Shown here in pieces: positions 51,398-60,105 of a stretch of 64,000 bases of DNA (the stretch's first letter is position 1; each line of letters starts with the position of its first letter). The DNA is from PFJX01 sp044227325 (GTDB lineage Bacteria; Pseudomonadota; Gammaproteobacteria; Burkholderiales; Thiobacillaceae). Both the position numbers and the translations under genes were made by a program. Location: contig JBGAFI010000003.1 in the NCBI GenBank assembly GCA_044227325.1, forward strand, positions 124,001 through 188,000, read 5' to 3'. Below the pieces are notes generated by a model. That model saw only the letters and a list, made by a program, of their open reading frames with translations, did no database searches and had not been told where the DNA came from.

Positions 51398-51724
51398 TTA
51401 GATGTTGCTGTCAACGAAAGCCGTGAGCTGGGATTTGGAAAGGGCGCCGACCTTGGTGGCTTCGACGTTGCCGTTCTTGAATATCATCAGGGTGGGAATG
51501 CCGCGGATGCCGTACTTGGGCGGGGTGGCCTGGTTCTCGTCGATGTTGAGCTTGCAGACCTTCAGGCGGCCGGCGTATTCCTTGGCGACTTCGTCCAGGA
51601 TGGGGGAGATCATCTTGCAGGGGCCGCACCAGTCGGCCCAGTAATCCACCAGCACGGGCATGGGGGACTGCAGGACTTCCTGCTCGAAAGTGTCGTCGGT
51701 GACGTAATGGATGTGTTCGCTCAT
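51398..51724 (-). CDS. trxA: Thioredoxin 1
   Basis: A 108-residue cytoplasmic disulfide reductase with active site WCGPC (Cys33, Cys36), the cis-Pro in GIRGIPTLMIF and the buried Asp in VLVDYWAD. The start MSEHIHYVTDD has GGAG upstream. It lies upstream of rho on the same strand, the common arrangement. It can supply electrons to the peroxiredoxin encoded nearby. Confidence 0.98.
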   Translation of the reverse strand: MSEHIHYVTDDTFEQEVLQSPMPVLVDYWADWCGPCKMISPILDEVAKEYAGRLKVCKLNIDENQATPPKYGIRGIPTLMIFKNGNVEATKVGALSKSQLTAFVDSNI

Positions 51725-51875
51725 GGGGAGAACCTCGGAGGGAGAGTGGGTGTTTCGCGCTGGAGAAGGAAGTGCAATGTAGGAAGCCGGGAAATCGCCT
51801 GATCGTGACTGATTCGGTTGGCTGGTCGGCACAGTTCCCCGCTATGCTAGCGAAAAAGTTTTTCCGAGGAAAGTT

Positions 51876-52199
51876 ATGACCTACGTCGTCACCGAAAACT
51901 GCATCAAGTGCAAATATACCGACTGCGTCGAAGTCTGTCCGGTGGATTGTTTCCACGAGGGGCCGAACTTCCTGGTGATCGATCCGGAGGAGTGCATCGA
52001 CTGCAATCTCTGCGTTGCCGAGTGTCCGGCCCAGGCCATCTTCCCCGAGGACGACGTGCCCAACGACCAGACCGGGTTCATCGCCCTCAACGCGGAATTG
52101 GCGAAGGACTGGCCGGCCATCACCGAGAAGAAGGACGCGCCGCTCGACGCCGATCTATGGAACGGCAAGCCGGGCAAGGCGCCCCTGCTGGAGCGCTGA
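51876..52199 (+). CDS. fdxA: Seven-iron ferredoxin FdxA
   Basis: A 107-residue ferredoxin. The N-terminal CIKCKYTDCVEVCPVDC pattern binds a [3Fe-4S] and contributes to the second cluster, and CIDCNLCVAECP binds a [4Fe-4S] cluster, as in Azotobacter FdI-type proteins. AGGAAAG lies 3 bases before the ATG. It is divergent from trxA and its stop abuts the convergent aminotransferase gene, sharing no spacing. Confidence 0.95.
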   Translation: MTYVVTENCIKCKYTDCVEVCPVDCFHEGPNFLVIDPEECIDCNLCVAECPAQAIFPEDDVPNDQTGFIALNAELAKDWPAITEKKDAPLDADLWNGKPGKAPLLER

Positions 52200-53330
52200 T
52201 CAACGTTCCAACACGGCGGCGAGGGCCTTGAGGCAGTAGTCCACGTTTTCCCTGCGGGCGGAGGCGCCCATCAGGCCGATGCGCCAGATCTTGCCGGCCA
52301 GCACGCCCAGGCCGGCGCCGATCTCCAGGTTGAATTCGCTCAGCAGGCGGCCGCGCGCGGCGGCGTCGTCCACGCCCGCGGGAATCGTCACCGAATTCAA
52401 CTGGGGCAGGCGCTCGGATTCCGGCACGATGAAGCCCAGCCCGAGCGCCTCCAGGCCGGACCGCAAGGCTTCGTGCTGGGTCCGGTGGCGCGCCCAGGCG
52501 TTCTCGATGCCTTCCTCCGCCAGCATCAGCAGGCTTTCGTGCAGGCCGTACAAAGGGTTGATGGGCGCGGTGTGGTGGTAGGTGCGCTTGCCCTCCCCGC
52601 TCCAGTAGCCCAACACCAGATTCAGGTCCATGAACCAGCTCTGTACCGGTGTCTTGCGCGCCCGGGCTTTCTCGATGGCGCGCTCGGAAAAGGTCACCGG
52701 CGACAGGCCTGGCGTGCAAGACAGGCATTTCTGGCTGCCGGAATAGGCCGCGTCGATGTCCCAGGCGTCGATCAGCACCGGCGTGCCGCCCAGGGAGGTG
52801 ACGCAATCCATCAGAGCCAACGCGCCGTGCCTGCGCGCGACGGCGGCCAACGCCGCGCCATCGGACTGGGCGCCGGTGGAGGTTTCCGCGTGGACGAAGG
52901 CGAGCATCCTCGCGTCCGGATTGGCGGCGAAGGCCGCCTCCACCTTGTCCGCATCGACCGCCCGGCCCCAGGCGTCTTCCACCACCACCGGCACGCCGCC
53001 GGCACGTTTCACGTTTTCCAGCATGCGGCCGCCGAACACGCCGTTGACGCAGACGATGACCTTGTCGCCCGGCTCCACCAGATTCACGAAGCAGGTTTCC
53101 ATGCCCACGGAACCGGGGCCGGACACCGGGAAAGTCAGTTTGTTCTCGGTCTGGAAGGCATAGCGCAACAGGGTCTTGGTCTGCTCCATCATGTCGGTGA
53201 AGGCCGGATCCAGATGGCCGATGGTGGGACGCGCCATCGCCTCCAGGATGCGTTGCGGCACATCCGACGGGCCGGGGCCCATCAGGGTGCGTCGGGGCGG
53301 CTGGAACGGGGCGATCTTGGGGGCCTGCAT
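52200..53330 (-). CDS. Class V aminotransferase (alanine/serine-glyoxylate type)
   Basis: A 376-residue PLP enzyme. Early PGPSDVPQRILEAMARPTIG matches the alanine-glyoxylate/serine-glyoxylate branch, as do HAETSTGAQSDG and the catalytic-Lys motif SGSQKCLSC. The C-terminus contains WRIGLMGASARRENVDY. Candidate reactions are glyoxylate plus alanine or serine to glycine, or hydrogenase-linked small-subunit relatives. No further glyoxylate genes are present to choose between these. Confidence 0.9.
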   Translation of the reverse strand: MQAPKIAPFQPPRRTLMGPGPSDVPQRILEAMARPTIGHLDPAFTDMMEQTKTLLRYAFQTENKLTFPVSGPGSVGMETCFVNLVEPGDKVIVCVNGVFGGRMLENVKRAGGVPVVVEDAWGRAVDADKVEAAFAANPDARMLAFVHAETSTGAQSDGAALAAVARRHGALALMDCVTSLGGTPVLIDAWDIDAAYSGSQKCLSCTPGLSPVTFSERAIEKARARKTPVQSWFMDLNLVLGYWSGEGKRTYHHTAPINPLYGLHESLLMLAEEGIENAWARHRTQHEALRSGLEALGLGFIVPESERLPQLNSVTIPAGVDDAAARGRLLSEFNLEIGAGLGVLAGKIWRIGLMGASARRENVDYCLKALAAVLER

Positions 53331-53427
53331 GATGGAGTGCTCCGGAAAGTAAACCCGACCATTCTAGTGGGAATATCCCGTCGTCCGAAAGCCGCCCTAC
53401 AATCACCTCTTCGGCGTGGAGGATGAC

Positions 53428-54201
53428 ATGGACAAAATCGCGGTGATGATCGGTCTTGGTCAGTTGGGTCGGGTATTCGCGGGTGGACTGCTGAAAACCG
53501 GGCACACGGTGGTGCCGGTGAACCGGGGCGACGACCCCAACCTGGTGGCCAAGCGCGTGTCGGAACCGGACCTGGTCATGATCTCGGTGGGGGAAAACGA
53601 TCTGCATCCCCTGCTCTCTTCCCTCCCCGACGCCTGGCGCGACAACGTCGGCCTGCTACAGAACGAGCTCCTGCCCCGGGACTGGGAGGCCCACCACATC
53701 GATACGCCCACGGTGGTATCCGTCTGGTTCGAGAAGAAGGCCGGCACCGACGCCAAGGCCCTGTTGCCCTCGCCCGTGTTCGGGCCGCGCGCGGAACGGC
53801 TGGCCGCCGCCCTCGCCGCCATCGACCTGCCGGCCCGGGTGGTCCAGGAGGCCGACGATTTCCTTTGGGAGCTGGTGCGCAAAAACCTCTATATCCTCAC
53901 CACCAACATCGCCGGCCTGGAAGCGGGCGGCGACGTGGGCAGCCTGTGGCGCGACAAGCGCGGGCTGTTGAACGCCGTCGCGTCAGACGTGCTGGATGTG
54001 CAGGAATGGCTGGCCGGCAAAACCTTCGACCGGGAACGCCTGATGGCGGGTTTCCAGGAAGCCATCAACGCCGACCTTTGCCATGCCTGCGCGGGCCGCT
54101 CCGCCCCCGCGCGCCTGACCCGGGCCGTGCATCACGCGGACGTGTCGGGCTTGGCCGTGCCAACCTTGAGGAAGATCGCGACGACCATGGGAATCGTATG
54201 A
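53428..54201 (+). CDS. NAD(P)-binding Rossmann protein
   Basis: A 257-residue cytoplasmic protein with N-terminal nucleotide-binding motif GLGQLGRVFAGGL and a helical C-terminal half. The layout resembles ketopantoate reductase or 6-phosphogluconate dehydrogenase-like proteins, but the catalytic Lys/Asn signatures of PanE are not evident. The substrate is unknown. The start MDKIAVMIG at 53428 has a perfect GGAGG eight bases upstream. It is divergent from the aminotransferase. Confidence 0.75.
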   Translation: MDKIAVMIGLGQLGRVFAGGLLKTGHTVVPVNRGDDPNLVAKRVSEPDLVMISVGENDLHPLLSSLPDAWRDNVGLLQNELLPRDWEAHHIDTPTVVSVWFEKKAGTDAKALLPSPVFGPRAERLAAALAAIDLPARVVQEADDFLWELVRKNLYILTTNIAGLEAGGDVGSLWRDKRGLLNAVASDVLDVQEWLAGKTFDRERLMAGFQEAINADLCHACAGRSAPARLTRAVHHADVSGLAVPTLRKIATTMGIV

Positions 54202-54270
54202 AGCGCCGGTGGAGAGGCTCGGTGTGGGGGCCAGCTACGGCGCGCACTGAGCAGTTTCCAACGCTCGAGT

Positions 54271-54885
54271 CTAGTCGTGGGCGAGCCGTCTTCGTCTTGC
54301 CGCCAAAATGGAAAGCGCTACCACCCCGCTGGCGAAGTAAAAGGTGTTGTTCGGCTCTGGCACGGCCGTGGCGACAATGGTGTATGCAAAACTATTGCTC
54401 CCCGGGATGAGGTCGGCATTCTTCGTGCCTTGAATCCTCAGGGTCTGGCCGTCAAACGTGCCCGAATAAGTGCCCATGTTTCCCGCCGACAAGCAGGTTC
54501 CCGAAGTGTAATACCCGAATCCGAAGCACGGATCTTCTGAGCCCTCGAAGGTCGTGCCGAAATAAAAACCTTTGAAGTCTGGAAACGCCCACTCTCTACC
54601 GGAGATGTTTGGCGAAGACACTTCAACATGGATGAAGGAGATTCGTTCGGGAGCGGGATTGCCCGTGAATTCGTGGTATCCCCCCGGTTCGATGACAAGG
54701 TCAAAATGACCCGAAACAAACGAGTCAACCGCATCATCCGGAGCACCCATGAGATCCCAGTCCCAATTGCTCCAGTTGGTCGTATGGACCAAGCTTTGAT
54801 TGGGATCGATAAGGAATGTTTGGGCGTGAACGGCTGGAATGGCGAAAGCGAAAGACAGCAGACATGACTTGAAACCACGATACAT
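54271..54885 (-). CDS. PEP-CTERM exported protein
   Basis: A 204-residue secreted protein with signal peptide (SCLLSFAFAIPAVHAQ) and C-terminal tag VPEPNNTFYFASGVVALSIL followed by Arg-rich ARRRRL. The body has two Cys (DPCFGFGYYTSGTC). It has no recognised domain. The gene is visibly AT-richer than its neighbours, with many AAT and TTT codons, which suggests transfer. A sigma-54 promoter lies upstream. The start MYRGFKSC is used; an earlier ATG would place the promoter inside the gene. Confidence 0.82.
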   Translation of the reverse strand: MYRGFKSCLLSFAFAIPAVHAQTFLIDPNQSLVHTTNWSNWDWDLMGAPDDAVDSFVSGHFDLVIEPGGYHEFTGNPAPERISFIHVEVSSPNISGREWAFPDFKGFYFGTTFEGSEDPCFGFGYYTSGTCLSAGNMGTYSGTFDGQTLRIQGTKNADLIPGSNSFAYTIVATAVPEPNNTFYFASGVVALSILAARRRRLAHD

Positions 54886-54942
54886 GGTTAAGCTCCCTAG
54901 CATTTGATTGTGATGAGTGGGTGAGGATATGGTTTTTCTAGC

Positions 54943-54958
54943 AGCAATTCCTATGCCA
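54943..54958 (-). promoter_or_regulatory. Sigma-54 promoter of PEP-CTERM gene 4
   Basis: On the minus strand TGGCATAGGAATTGCT matches TGGCAC-N5-TTGCT at all but one position, with GG and GC spaced by 10. The predicted start is near 54932, about 47 bases before the ATG. Confidence 0.8.
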
Positions 54959-55091
54959 TCGTTCTGGCGCATATATAAATCAATAGGATGGTGAGTTCAG
55001 AAAAGGGGCGGGGGCGAAAAAAGTAAAAGAAGCCGACACCACGATCCTTCCCACCCTTCCGGACCGATTCCGAGGCGTTCCTCGCCCGGGA

Positions 55092-56165
55092 TTATTCCGT
55101 TACCACCACCCGCGCCGGACCGTCCTCAAGGGCGCCGATCACGCTTGCCATGGCGAATCCCTGGCGCCTGAACACCTCCAGCACCTCCTCCACCGCCTCG
55201 GGCGCGCAGGCCACCAGCAGGCCGCCGCTGGTCTGCGGGTCGGTCAGGATGGCCTGCTGCCAGTCCGCGCAGCCCGCGAAAAACGCCACGCCGTTGCCGT
55301 AGCTGGCCCAGTTGCGGCCGCTGGCGCCGGTCACGAAGCCGGCCCGTGCCAGTTCCGCCGCGCCATGCAGCACCGGGACGTCGGCGAAGCGGATGCGCGC
55401 GGTGAGCTTGGAGCCCCGCGCCAGTTCCAGCCCGTGTCCCAGAAGGCCGAAGCCGGTCACGTCGGTCATCGCGTGCACGCCGTCGAGCCGGCCCAGTTCC
55501 GTGCCCGGCGTGTTGAGCTGGGTGGTGGAGGCGATCATGGCCTGGTACCCGCCCACCGGCAGTTGATCCTTCTTCAGAGCCGCCGAGAAGATGCCCACGC
55601 CCAGGCCCTTGCCCAGGATCAACACGTCGCCGGGTTGGCCCGCGTTGTTTTTCTTGATCCGGCGCGGGTCCACCACGCCGATGGCCACCAGGCCGTAGAT
55701 GGGTTCCTGGGAATCGATGGAGTGGCCGCCGGCGATGGGAATGCCCGCGTCCCGCGCCGCCGCCTCGCCGCCGGACAGAATGGCCCGGATGGTCTCGTGG
55801 GGCAGCTTGTCGATGGGCATGCCCACCAGGGCCAGGGCGAACAGGGGCGTGCCGCCCATGGCGTAGACGTCGGAGATCGCGTTGGTCGCGGCGATGCGGC
55901 CGAACTCGAAGGCGTCGTCGACGATGGGCATGAAGAAATCCGTGGTGGCGACGATGGCCTGGGACTCGTTCAGTTGCCACACCGCCGCGTCGTCGCTGGA
56001 CTCGATGCCCACCAGCAGATTCGGGAAATTGCTCGCCAGGCCTTTGGCGAAGGGCGTGTCGGCGAGGATCTTCTCCAGCACCGCCGGCGCGATCTTGCAG
56101 CCGCAACCGCCGCCGTGGGAGAGATGGGTGAGTCGGATGGGGGTGTTGAGGATGGGATCGGACAT
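55092..56165 (-). CDS. selD: Selenide, water dikinase
   Basis: A 357-residue enzyme that makes selenophosphate for selenoprotein and 2-selenouridine synthesis. The active-site motif is HGGGCGCK, with Cys21 (not selenocysteine) and Lys24. Asp-rich ATP-binding segments follow (SSDDAAVWQL and AGGHSIDSQEPIYG), then the AIR synthase C-terminal domain (MTDVTGFGLLGHGLELA). No selA, selB, selC or selU gene is in the window, so which selenium pathway is used is not visible here. Confidence 0.97.
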   Translation of the reverse strand: MSDPILNTPIRLTHLSHGGGCGCKIAPAVLEKILADTPFAKGLASNFPNLLVGIESSDDAAVWQLNESQAIVATTDFFMPIVDDAFEFGRIAATNAISDVYAMGGTPLFALALVGMPIDKLPHETIRAILSGGEAAARDAGIPIAGGHSIDSQEPIYGLVAIGVVDPRRIKKNNAGQPGDVLILGKGLGVGIFSAALKKDQLPVGGYQAMIASTTQLNTPGTELGRLDGVHAMTDVTGFGLLGHGLELARGSKLTARIRFADVPVLHGAAELARAGFVTGASGRNWASYGNGVAFFAGCADWQQAILTDPQTSGGLLVACAPEAVEEVLEVFRRQGFAMASVIGALEDGPARVVVTE

Positions 56166-56335
56166 GGGGCTTGCCGGTTGTGGGGCTGATCAAAGTGGTA
56201 AGGATAGCCGAGGCTGGCTCGGCGGGCGCGAATGGAGAACGTTTGCGAGGGGAGCGGCGCGGCGCAGGCGCTTGGTCGCGGTGGCGCTGGACCTGGGGGT
56301 TCGGACACGCGGCCAAGCCGGTGGCCTTGGAATGA

Positions 56336-56521
56336 TCAGAGCACCAGGAACAATCTTTCCGCCAGATACACCAGCATCAGCAATCCCACCAGGGCGAGGC
56401 CGGACTTCATGCTCAGGCCGGCGAAGCGCAGCCAGCGCGGATCCTTGTTCAGCGCGTAGCCAAGCAGGCTGAGCACGATCAGCGCGCCGATGAGGATGAG
56501 GATCAGGCGGACCGCCAACAT
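56336..56521 (-). CDS. Small two-helix membrane protein after lpxC
   Basis: A 61-residue protein with two hydrophobic helices (VRLILILIGALIVLSLLGYA and LALVGLLMLVYLAERLFLVL) joined by a short basic loop NKDPRWLRFAG. Its ATG overlaps the lpxC stop by one base (TGATG), so it should be co-translated with lpxC. No family is recognised. The topology suggests a small inner-membrane accessory protein. Confidence 0.7.
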   Translation of the reverse strand: MLAVRLILILIGALIVLSLLGYALNKDPRWLRFAGLSMKSGLALVGLLMLVYLAERLFLVL

Positions 56522-57435
56522 CAGGCCGGCTGCGGGTAGAGATTGAGCAGATCGCCGGGCGTGGTCGCGTCGTTCTGGAAAGTGGCCCACTCCCAAGCGC
56601 TCGCGTCTTCCGTCAAGGTGCGCAGGAGTTTGTTGTTGAGCCCGTGGCCGGACTTGTAGGCCGTGAAGGCGCCCAGGATGGGATGGCCGGTCAGGTAGAG
56701 ATCGCCCACCGCGTCGAGGACCTTGTGTTTGACGAACTCGTCCGCGTAGCGCAGGCCGTCGCTGTTGAGGACGCGGAACTCGTCCATGACGATGGCGTTG
56801 TCCAGGGTGCCGCCCAGGGCCAGACCGTTGCTGCGCAGATATTCCACCTCGTTCATGAAACCGAAGGTGCGCGCGCGGCTGACTTCCCGCGCGTAGGACT
56901 GCTTGGCCAGGTCGATATGCAATTCCTTCGCCGATTGGCGGAACACGGGATGGTCGAAATCGATGCGGAAGGTCAAGGTGTAGCCTTCATGGGGCGCGAA
57001 CTCGGCCCATTTGTCGCCTTCCTCCACGCGCACGGTTTTTTTGACGCGGATGAAGCGTTTCGCCGCGTTCTGGGCTTCGATGCCGGTGGATTGCAAGAGA
57101 TAGACGAAGGGCGCCGCCGAGCCGTCCAGAATGGGGACTTCGGGACCATCCAGGTCGATGAACAGGTTGTCGATGCCGAGCCCGGCCAGGGCGGACATCA
57201 GATGTTCCACGGTCGCGACCTTCGCGCCGTTGCCTTCCAGGGCGGAACACAGGCGGGTGTCGGTCACCCGCTCCGGGGCGACGGTGAAATCCAGGGGTTC
57301 CGGCAAGTCGGTGCGGCGGAACACGATGCCCGTATCGGCGGGCGCCGGGCGCAGGACGAGATTCACCCGGGCGCCGGTATGCAGGCCCACGCCGGTGGCA
57401 CGTACCAGGGTTTTGATCGTTCGCTGCCGGATCAT
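56521..57435 (-). CDS. lpxC: UDP-3-O-acyl-GlcNAc deacetylase
   Basis: A 304-residue zinc enzyme, the committed step of lipid A synthesis. Key motifs are VEHLMSALAGLGIDN (zinc His), HKVLDAVGDLYLTG (His and Asp ligands) and SGHGLNNKLL (catalytic His). The start MIRQRTIKTLVRATGVGLH is standard. Position directly after ftsZ is conserved in proteobacteria. It is followed by a co-translated small membrane protein. Confidence 0.98.
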   Translation of the reverse strand: MIRQRTIKTLVRATGVGLHTGARVNLVLRPAPADTGIVFRRTDLPEPLDFTVAPERVTDTRLCSALEGNGAKVATVEHLMSALAGLGIDNLFIDLDGPEVPILDGSAAPFVYLLQSTGIEAQNAAKRFIRVKKTVRVEEGDKWAEFAPHEGYTLTFRIDFDHPVFRQSAKELHIDLAKQSYAREVSRARTFGFMNEVEYLRSNGLALGGTLDNAIVMDEFRVLNSDGLRYADEFVKHKVLDAVGDLYLTGHPILGAFTAYKSGHGLNNKLLRTLTEDASAWEWATFQNDATTPGDLLNLYPQPA

Positions 57436-57467
57436 GTGTAACACCTTGAAGAGATGGGGAATTCTAT

Positions 57468-57498
57468 CCCGGGCGGGTAGGAGGGCAACCCGCCCGGG
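57468..57498 (-). terminator. Strong hairpin between ftsZ and lpxC
   Basis: CCCGGGCGGGT (57468-57478) pairs with ACCCGCCCGGG (57488-57498), an 11-bp perfect stem. No T-run follows on the minus strand, so it may pause, attenuate or protect RNA rather than terminate. It lies about 113 bases past the ftsZ stop. Confidence 0.5.
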
Positions 57499-57610
57499 AC
57501 AGTTCCCCGGTCACATCGTCGGCGCGCTGTGGCGAAAGCGAGTCAGGCCGGCGGCGCGACGCCGTTCCAACCCTCGCCGAACAATACGCCAAGCCGTGGC
57601 GTCGGCCCGT

Positions 57611-58807
57611 TCAGTCCGCCTGTTTGCGCAGGAAGGCCGGAATGTCCAGGGTGTCGATGCCGGCCGACTGGGCCAGTTCCACCGCCGCCTGACTGCTGCG
57701 CCGGGCGTTCTGGCGGATGCTGGTGGGCATGTCGTAGTCCCGGGCGGGATCGTAGCCGCCGCCGAACACCGGCATGCCGTCCGTCCCCGTCGCGCTCACC
57801 GTGACCGGCTCGACGATCTTCATGATCGGCTTCGGCGCCTGGTTGCGCACGGGATTGCCCAGGCCGGTGGCCACCATGGTGACGCGCAGGCTGTCGCCCA
57901 TGGCCTCGTCGAAGGAGGTGCCGACGATGACGGTGGCCTCCTCGGCGGCGAAGCCCTGGATGGTGTTCATGACCTCGTAGTATTCCTCCAGGGTGAGGGA
58001 ATCGTCGGAGGTGATGTTCACCAGCACGCCGCGGGCGCCCTTCAGGTCCACGTTCTCCAGCAGCGGGCTGGCGACGGCGGCCTCGGCGGCGACACGGGCG
58101 CGATCGTCGCCGGTGGCGGCGGCGGAGCCCATCATGGCCATGCCGACTTCGCTCATGACGGTCTTCACGTCGGCGAAGTCCACGTTGATCATGCCCGGGT
58201 TGCTGATGATCTCGGCGATGCCGGACACGGCGTTGTGCAGCACGTCGTTCGCGGCGGTGAACGCCTCGGTGAGCTTGGTCTTCGCGCCCAGCACCTGGAT
58301 CAGCTTCTCGTTGGGAATGACGATCAGGCTGTCCACGTGCTCGGACAGGGCCTTGAGGCCGGTTTCCGCCGAGCGCATGCGCTTGCCCTCGAACATGAAC
58401 GGCTTGGTCACCACGGCCACCGCGAGGATGCCCAGATCCTTGGCCACTTCCGCCACCACCGGCGCCGCGCCGGTGCCGGTGCCGCCGCCCATGCCGGCGG
58501 CGATGAACAGCATGTCGGCGCCGTCGATCAGCTCGGCGATGCGCTCCCGGTCCTCCAGGGCGGCCTCGCGGCCCACCTCCCACTTGCCGCCGGCGCCCAG
58601 GCCCTTGGTGGCCGAGTTGCCCACCTGCAATTGCACCGGCGCCTTGTTGCGCTTGAGCGCCTGGGCGTCGGTATTGATGGCGATGAACTCCACGCCGGTC
58701 ATGCCCTTGTTGATCATGTGATCCACGGCGTTGCCGCCGCACCCGCCCACGCCGATGACCTTGATCACGGCTTCCTGGGCTTGCATGTCTTCCAGTTCAA
58801 ATAACAT
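57611..58807 (-). CDS. ftsZ: Cell division GTPase FtsZ
   Basis: A 398-residue tubulin homologue that forms the division ring. The GTP-binding motif GGGTGTGAAP and the nucleotide-binding opening GVGGCGGNAVDHMI are present, as is the synergy-loop region with NVDFADVKTVMSE. The C-terminal peptide DIPAFLRKQAD, which binds FtsA and ZipA, is intact. It is 59 bases downstream of ftsA. Confidence 0.99.
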   Translation of the reverse strand: MLFELEDMQAQEAVIKVIGVGGCGGNAVDHMINKGMTGVEFIAINTDAQALKRNKAPVQLQVGNSATKGLGAGGKWEVGREAALEDRERIAELIDGADMLFIAAGMGGGTGTGAAPVVAEVAKDLGILAVAVVTKPFMFEGKRMRSAETGLKALSEHVDSLIVIPNEKLIQVLGAKTKLTEAFTAANDVLHNAVSGIAEIISNPGMINVDFADVKTVMSEVGMAMMGSAAATGDDRARVAAEAAVASPLLENVDLKGARGVLVNITSDDSLTLEEYYEVMNTIQGFAAEEATVIVGTSFDEAMGDSLRVTMVATGLGNPVRNQAPKPIMKIVEPVTVSATGTDGMPVFGGGYDPARDYDMPTSIRQNARRSSQAAVELAQSAGIDTLDIPAFLRKQAD

Positions 58808-58866
58808 CTTTCATCCCTCCTACGGTTACGCGCGCGCTACGAAAACTGCCGGACGGAGCCGGCGAT

Positions 58867-60105
58867 TCAAAAATTCTGTTGAAACCATGCCTTCATCCTT
58901 TCCAGGATTTGTTTGAAGCTCGCCCCCTGGATGCGGGCGGCCTGGTCGATCTCGTGCTTTTCCAGTCCGGCCAGCAGCAGGCCGACGCCGGTGGCGAAAC
59001 GGGGCGTGCGCACCCGCTCGGAAAACCCGCCGACGTATTCCGGCATGCCGATGCGCACCGGCATGTGGAACACCTCCTCGGCCAGCTCCACCATGCCCTT
59101 CATCAGGCTGGAGCCGCCGGTGAGGACGATGCCGCTGGAGATCTGCTCCTCGAAGCCGGAGCGGCGCAGTTCCGACTGCACCAGACTGAACAACTCCTCC
59201 ACGCGGGGTTCGATCACCTCGGACAGGAGCTGTTTGGAAAGCATGCGCGGGCCGCGTTCGCCGATGCCCGGCACCTCGATCATTTCCTTCGGGTCCGCCA
59301 GCTGGCGCAGGGCGATGCCGTGCTGGATCTTCAGATCCTCGGCTTCCCGGGTCGGCGTGCGCAGGGTCATGGCGATGTCGTTGGTGATCTGGTCGCCGGC
59401 GATGGGAATGACGGCCACATGCTGGATCGCGCCGCGGGTGAACACGGCGATGTCGGTGGTGCCGCCGCCGATGTCGACGATGCACACGCCCAGATCCTTC
59501 TCGTCGTCGTTCAGCACCGCGTGGCTGGAGGCCAGGGGTTGCAGCACCAGATCCTTCACCTCCAGGCCGCAGCGGCGCACGCACTTGACGATGTTCTGGG
59601 CGGCGGACACGGCGCCGGTGACGATGTGCACCTTCACCTCCAGGCGCACGCCGGACATGCCGAGCGGGTCGCGCACGCCGTCCTGGCCATCGATGATGAA
59701 TTCCTGGGGCAGCACGTGCAGCACCTGCTGGTCGGCGGGAATGTTCAGCGCGCGGGCGATCTCGATGACCCGGTCCATGTCCGCCTGGGACACTTCCCGG
59801 TCGCGGATCGGCAGCATGCCGCTGGAGTTCTGCGCCTTGATGTGGCTGCCGGCGATGCCGGTATAGACCTGGGTGATCTTGCAGTTGGCCATCAGCTCGG
59901 CTTCTTCCAGGGCGCGCTGGATCGCGGAGACGGTGGCCTCGATGTTCACCACCACGCCCTTCTTCAGGCCGCGCGAGGGCGACTGGCCCATGCCGATGAT
60001 GTTGAGGGTGCCCTCCGGCGTGACGTCGGCGACCAGCGCGACGATCTTGGACGTGCCGATGTCCAGGCCGACGATCAGGTCTTTGCTCTCGGTAATCTTC
60101 TTCAT
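58867..60105 (-). CDS. ftsA: Cell division protein FtsA
   Basis: A 412-residue actin-like protein that tethers FtsZ to the membrane. GLDIGTSKIVALVAD and IVDIGGGTTDIAVF are the phosphate-binding motifs and GIVLTGGSSLMKGM the adenosine motif. The C-terminal amphipathic helix is FKQILERMKAWFQQNF. The start overlaps the ftsQ stop by four bases (ATGA). Confidence 0.98.
   Translation of the reverse strand: MKKITESKDLIVGLDIGTSKIVALVADVTPEGTLNIIGMGQSPSRGLKKGVVVNIEATVSAIQRALEEAELMANCKITQVYTGIAGSHIKAQNSSGMLPIRDREVSQADMDRVIEIARALNIPADQQVLHVLPQEFIIDGQDGVRDPLGMSGVRLEVKVHIVTGAVSAAQNIVKCVRRCGLEVKDLVLQPLASSHAVLNDDEKDLGVCIVDIGGGTTDIAVFTRGAIQHVAVIPIAGDQITNDIAMTLRTPTREAEDLKIQHGIALRQLADPKEMIEVPGIGERGPRMLSKQLLSEVIEPRVEELFSLVQSELRRSGFEEQISSGIVLTGGSSLMKGMVELAEEVFHMPVRIGMPEYVGGFSERVRTPRFATGVGLLLAGLEKHEIDQAARIQGASFKQILERMKAWFQQNF

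Noticed and set aside
56166..56335. Possible selenocysteine tRNA next to selD.
   Set aside because: No acceptor stem, TCA anticodon arm or T-loop sequence could be matched.
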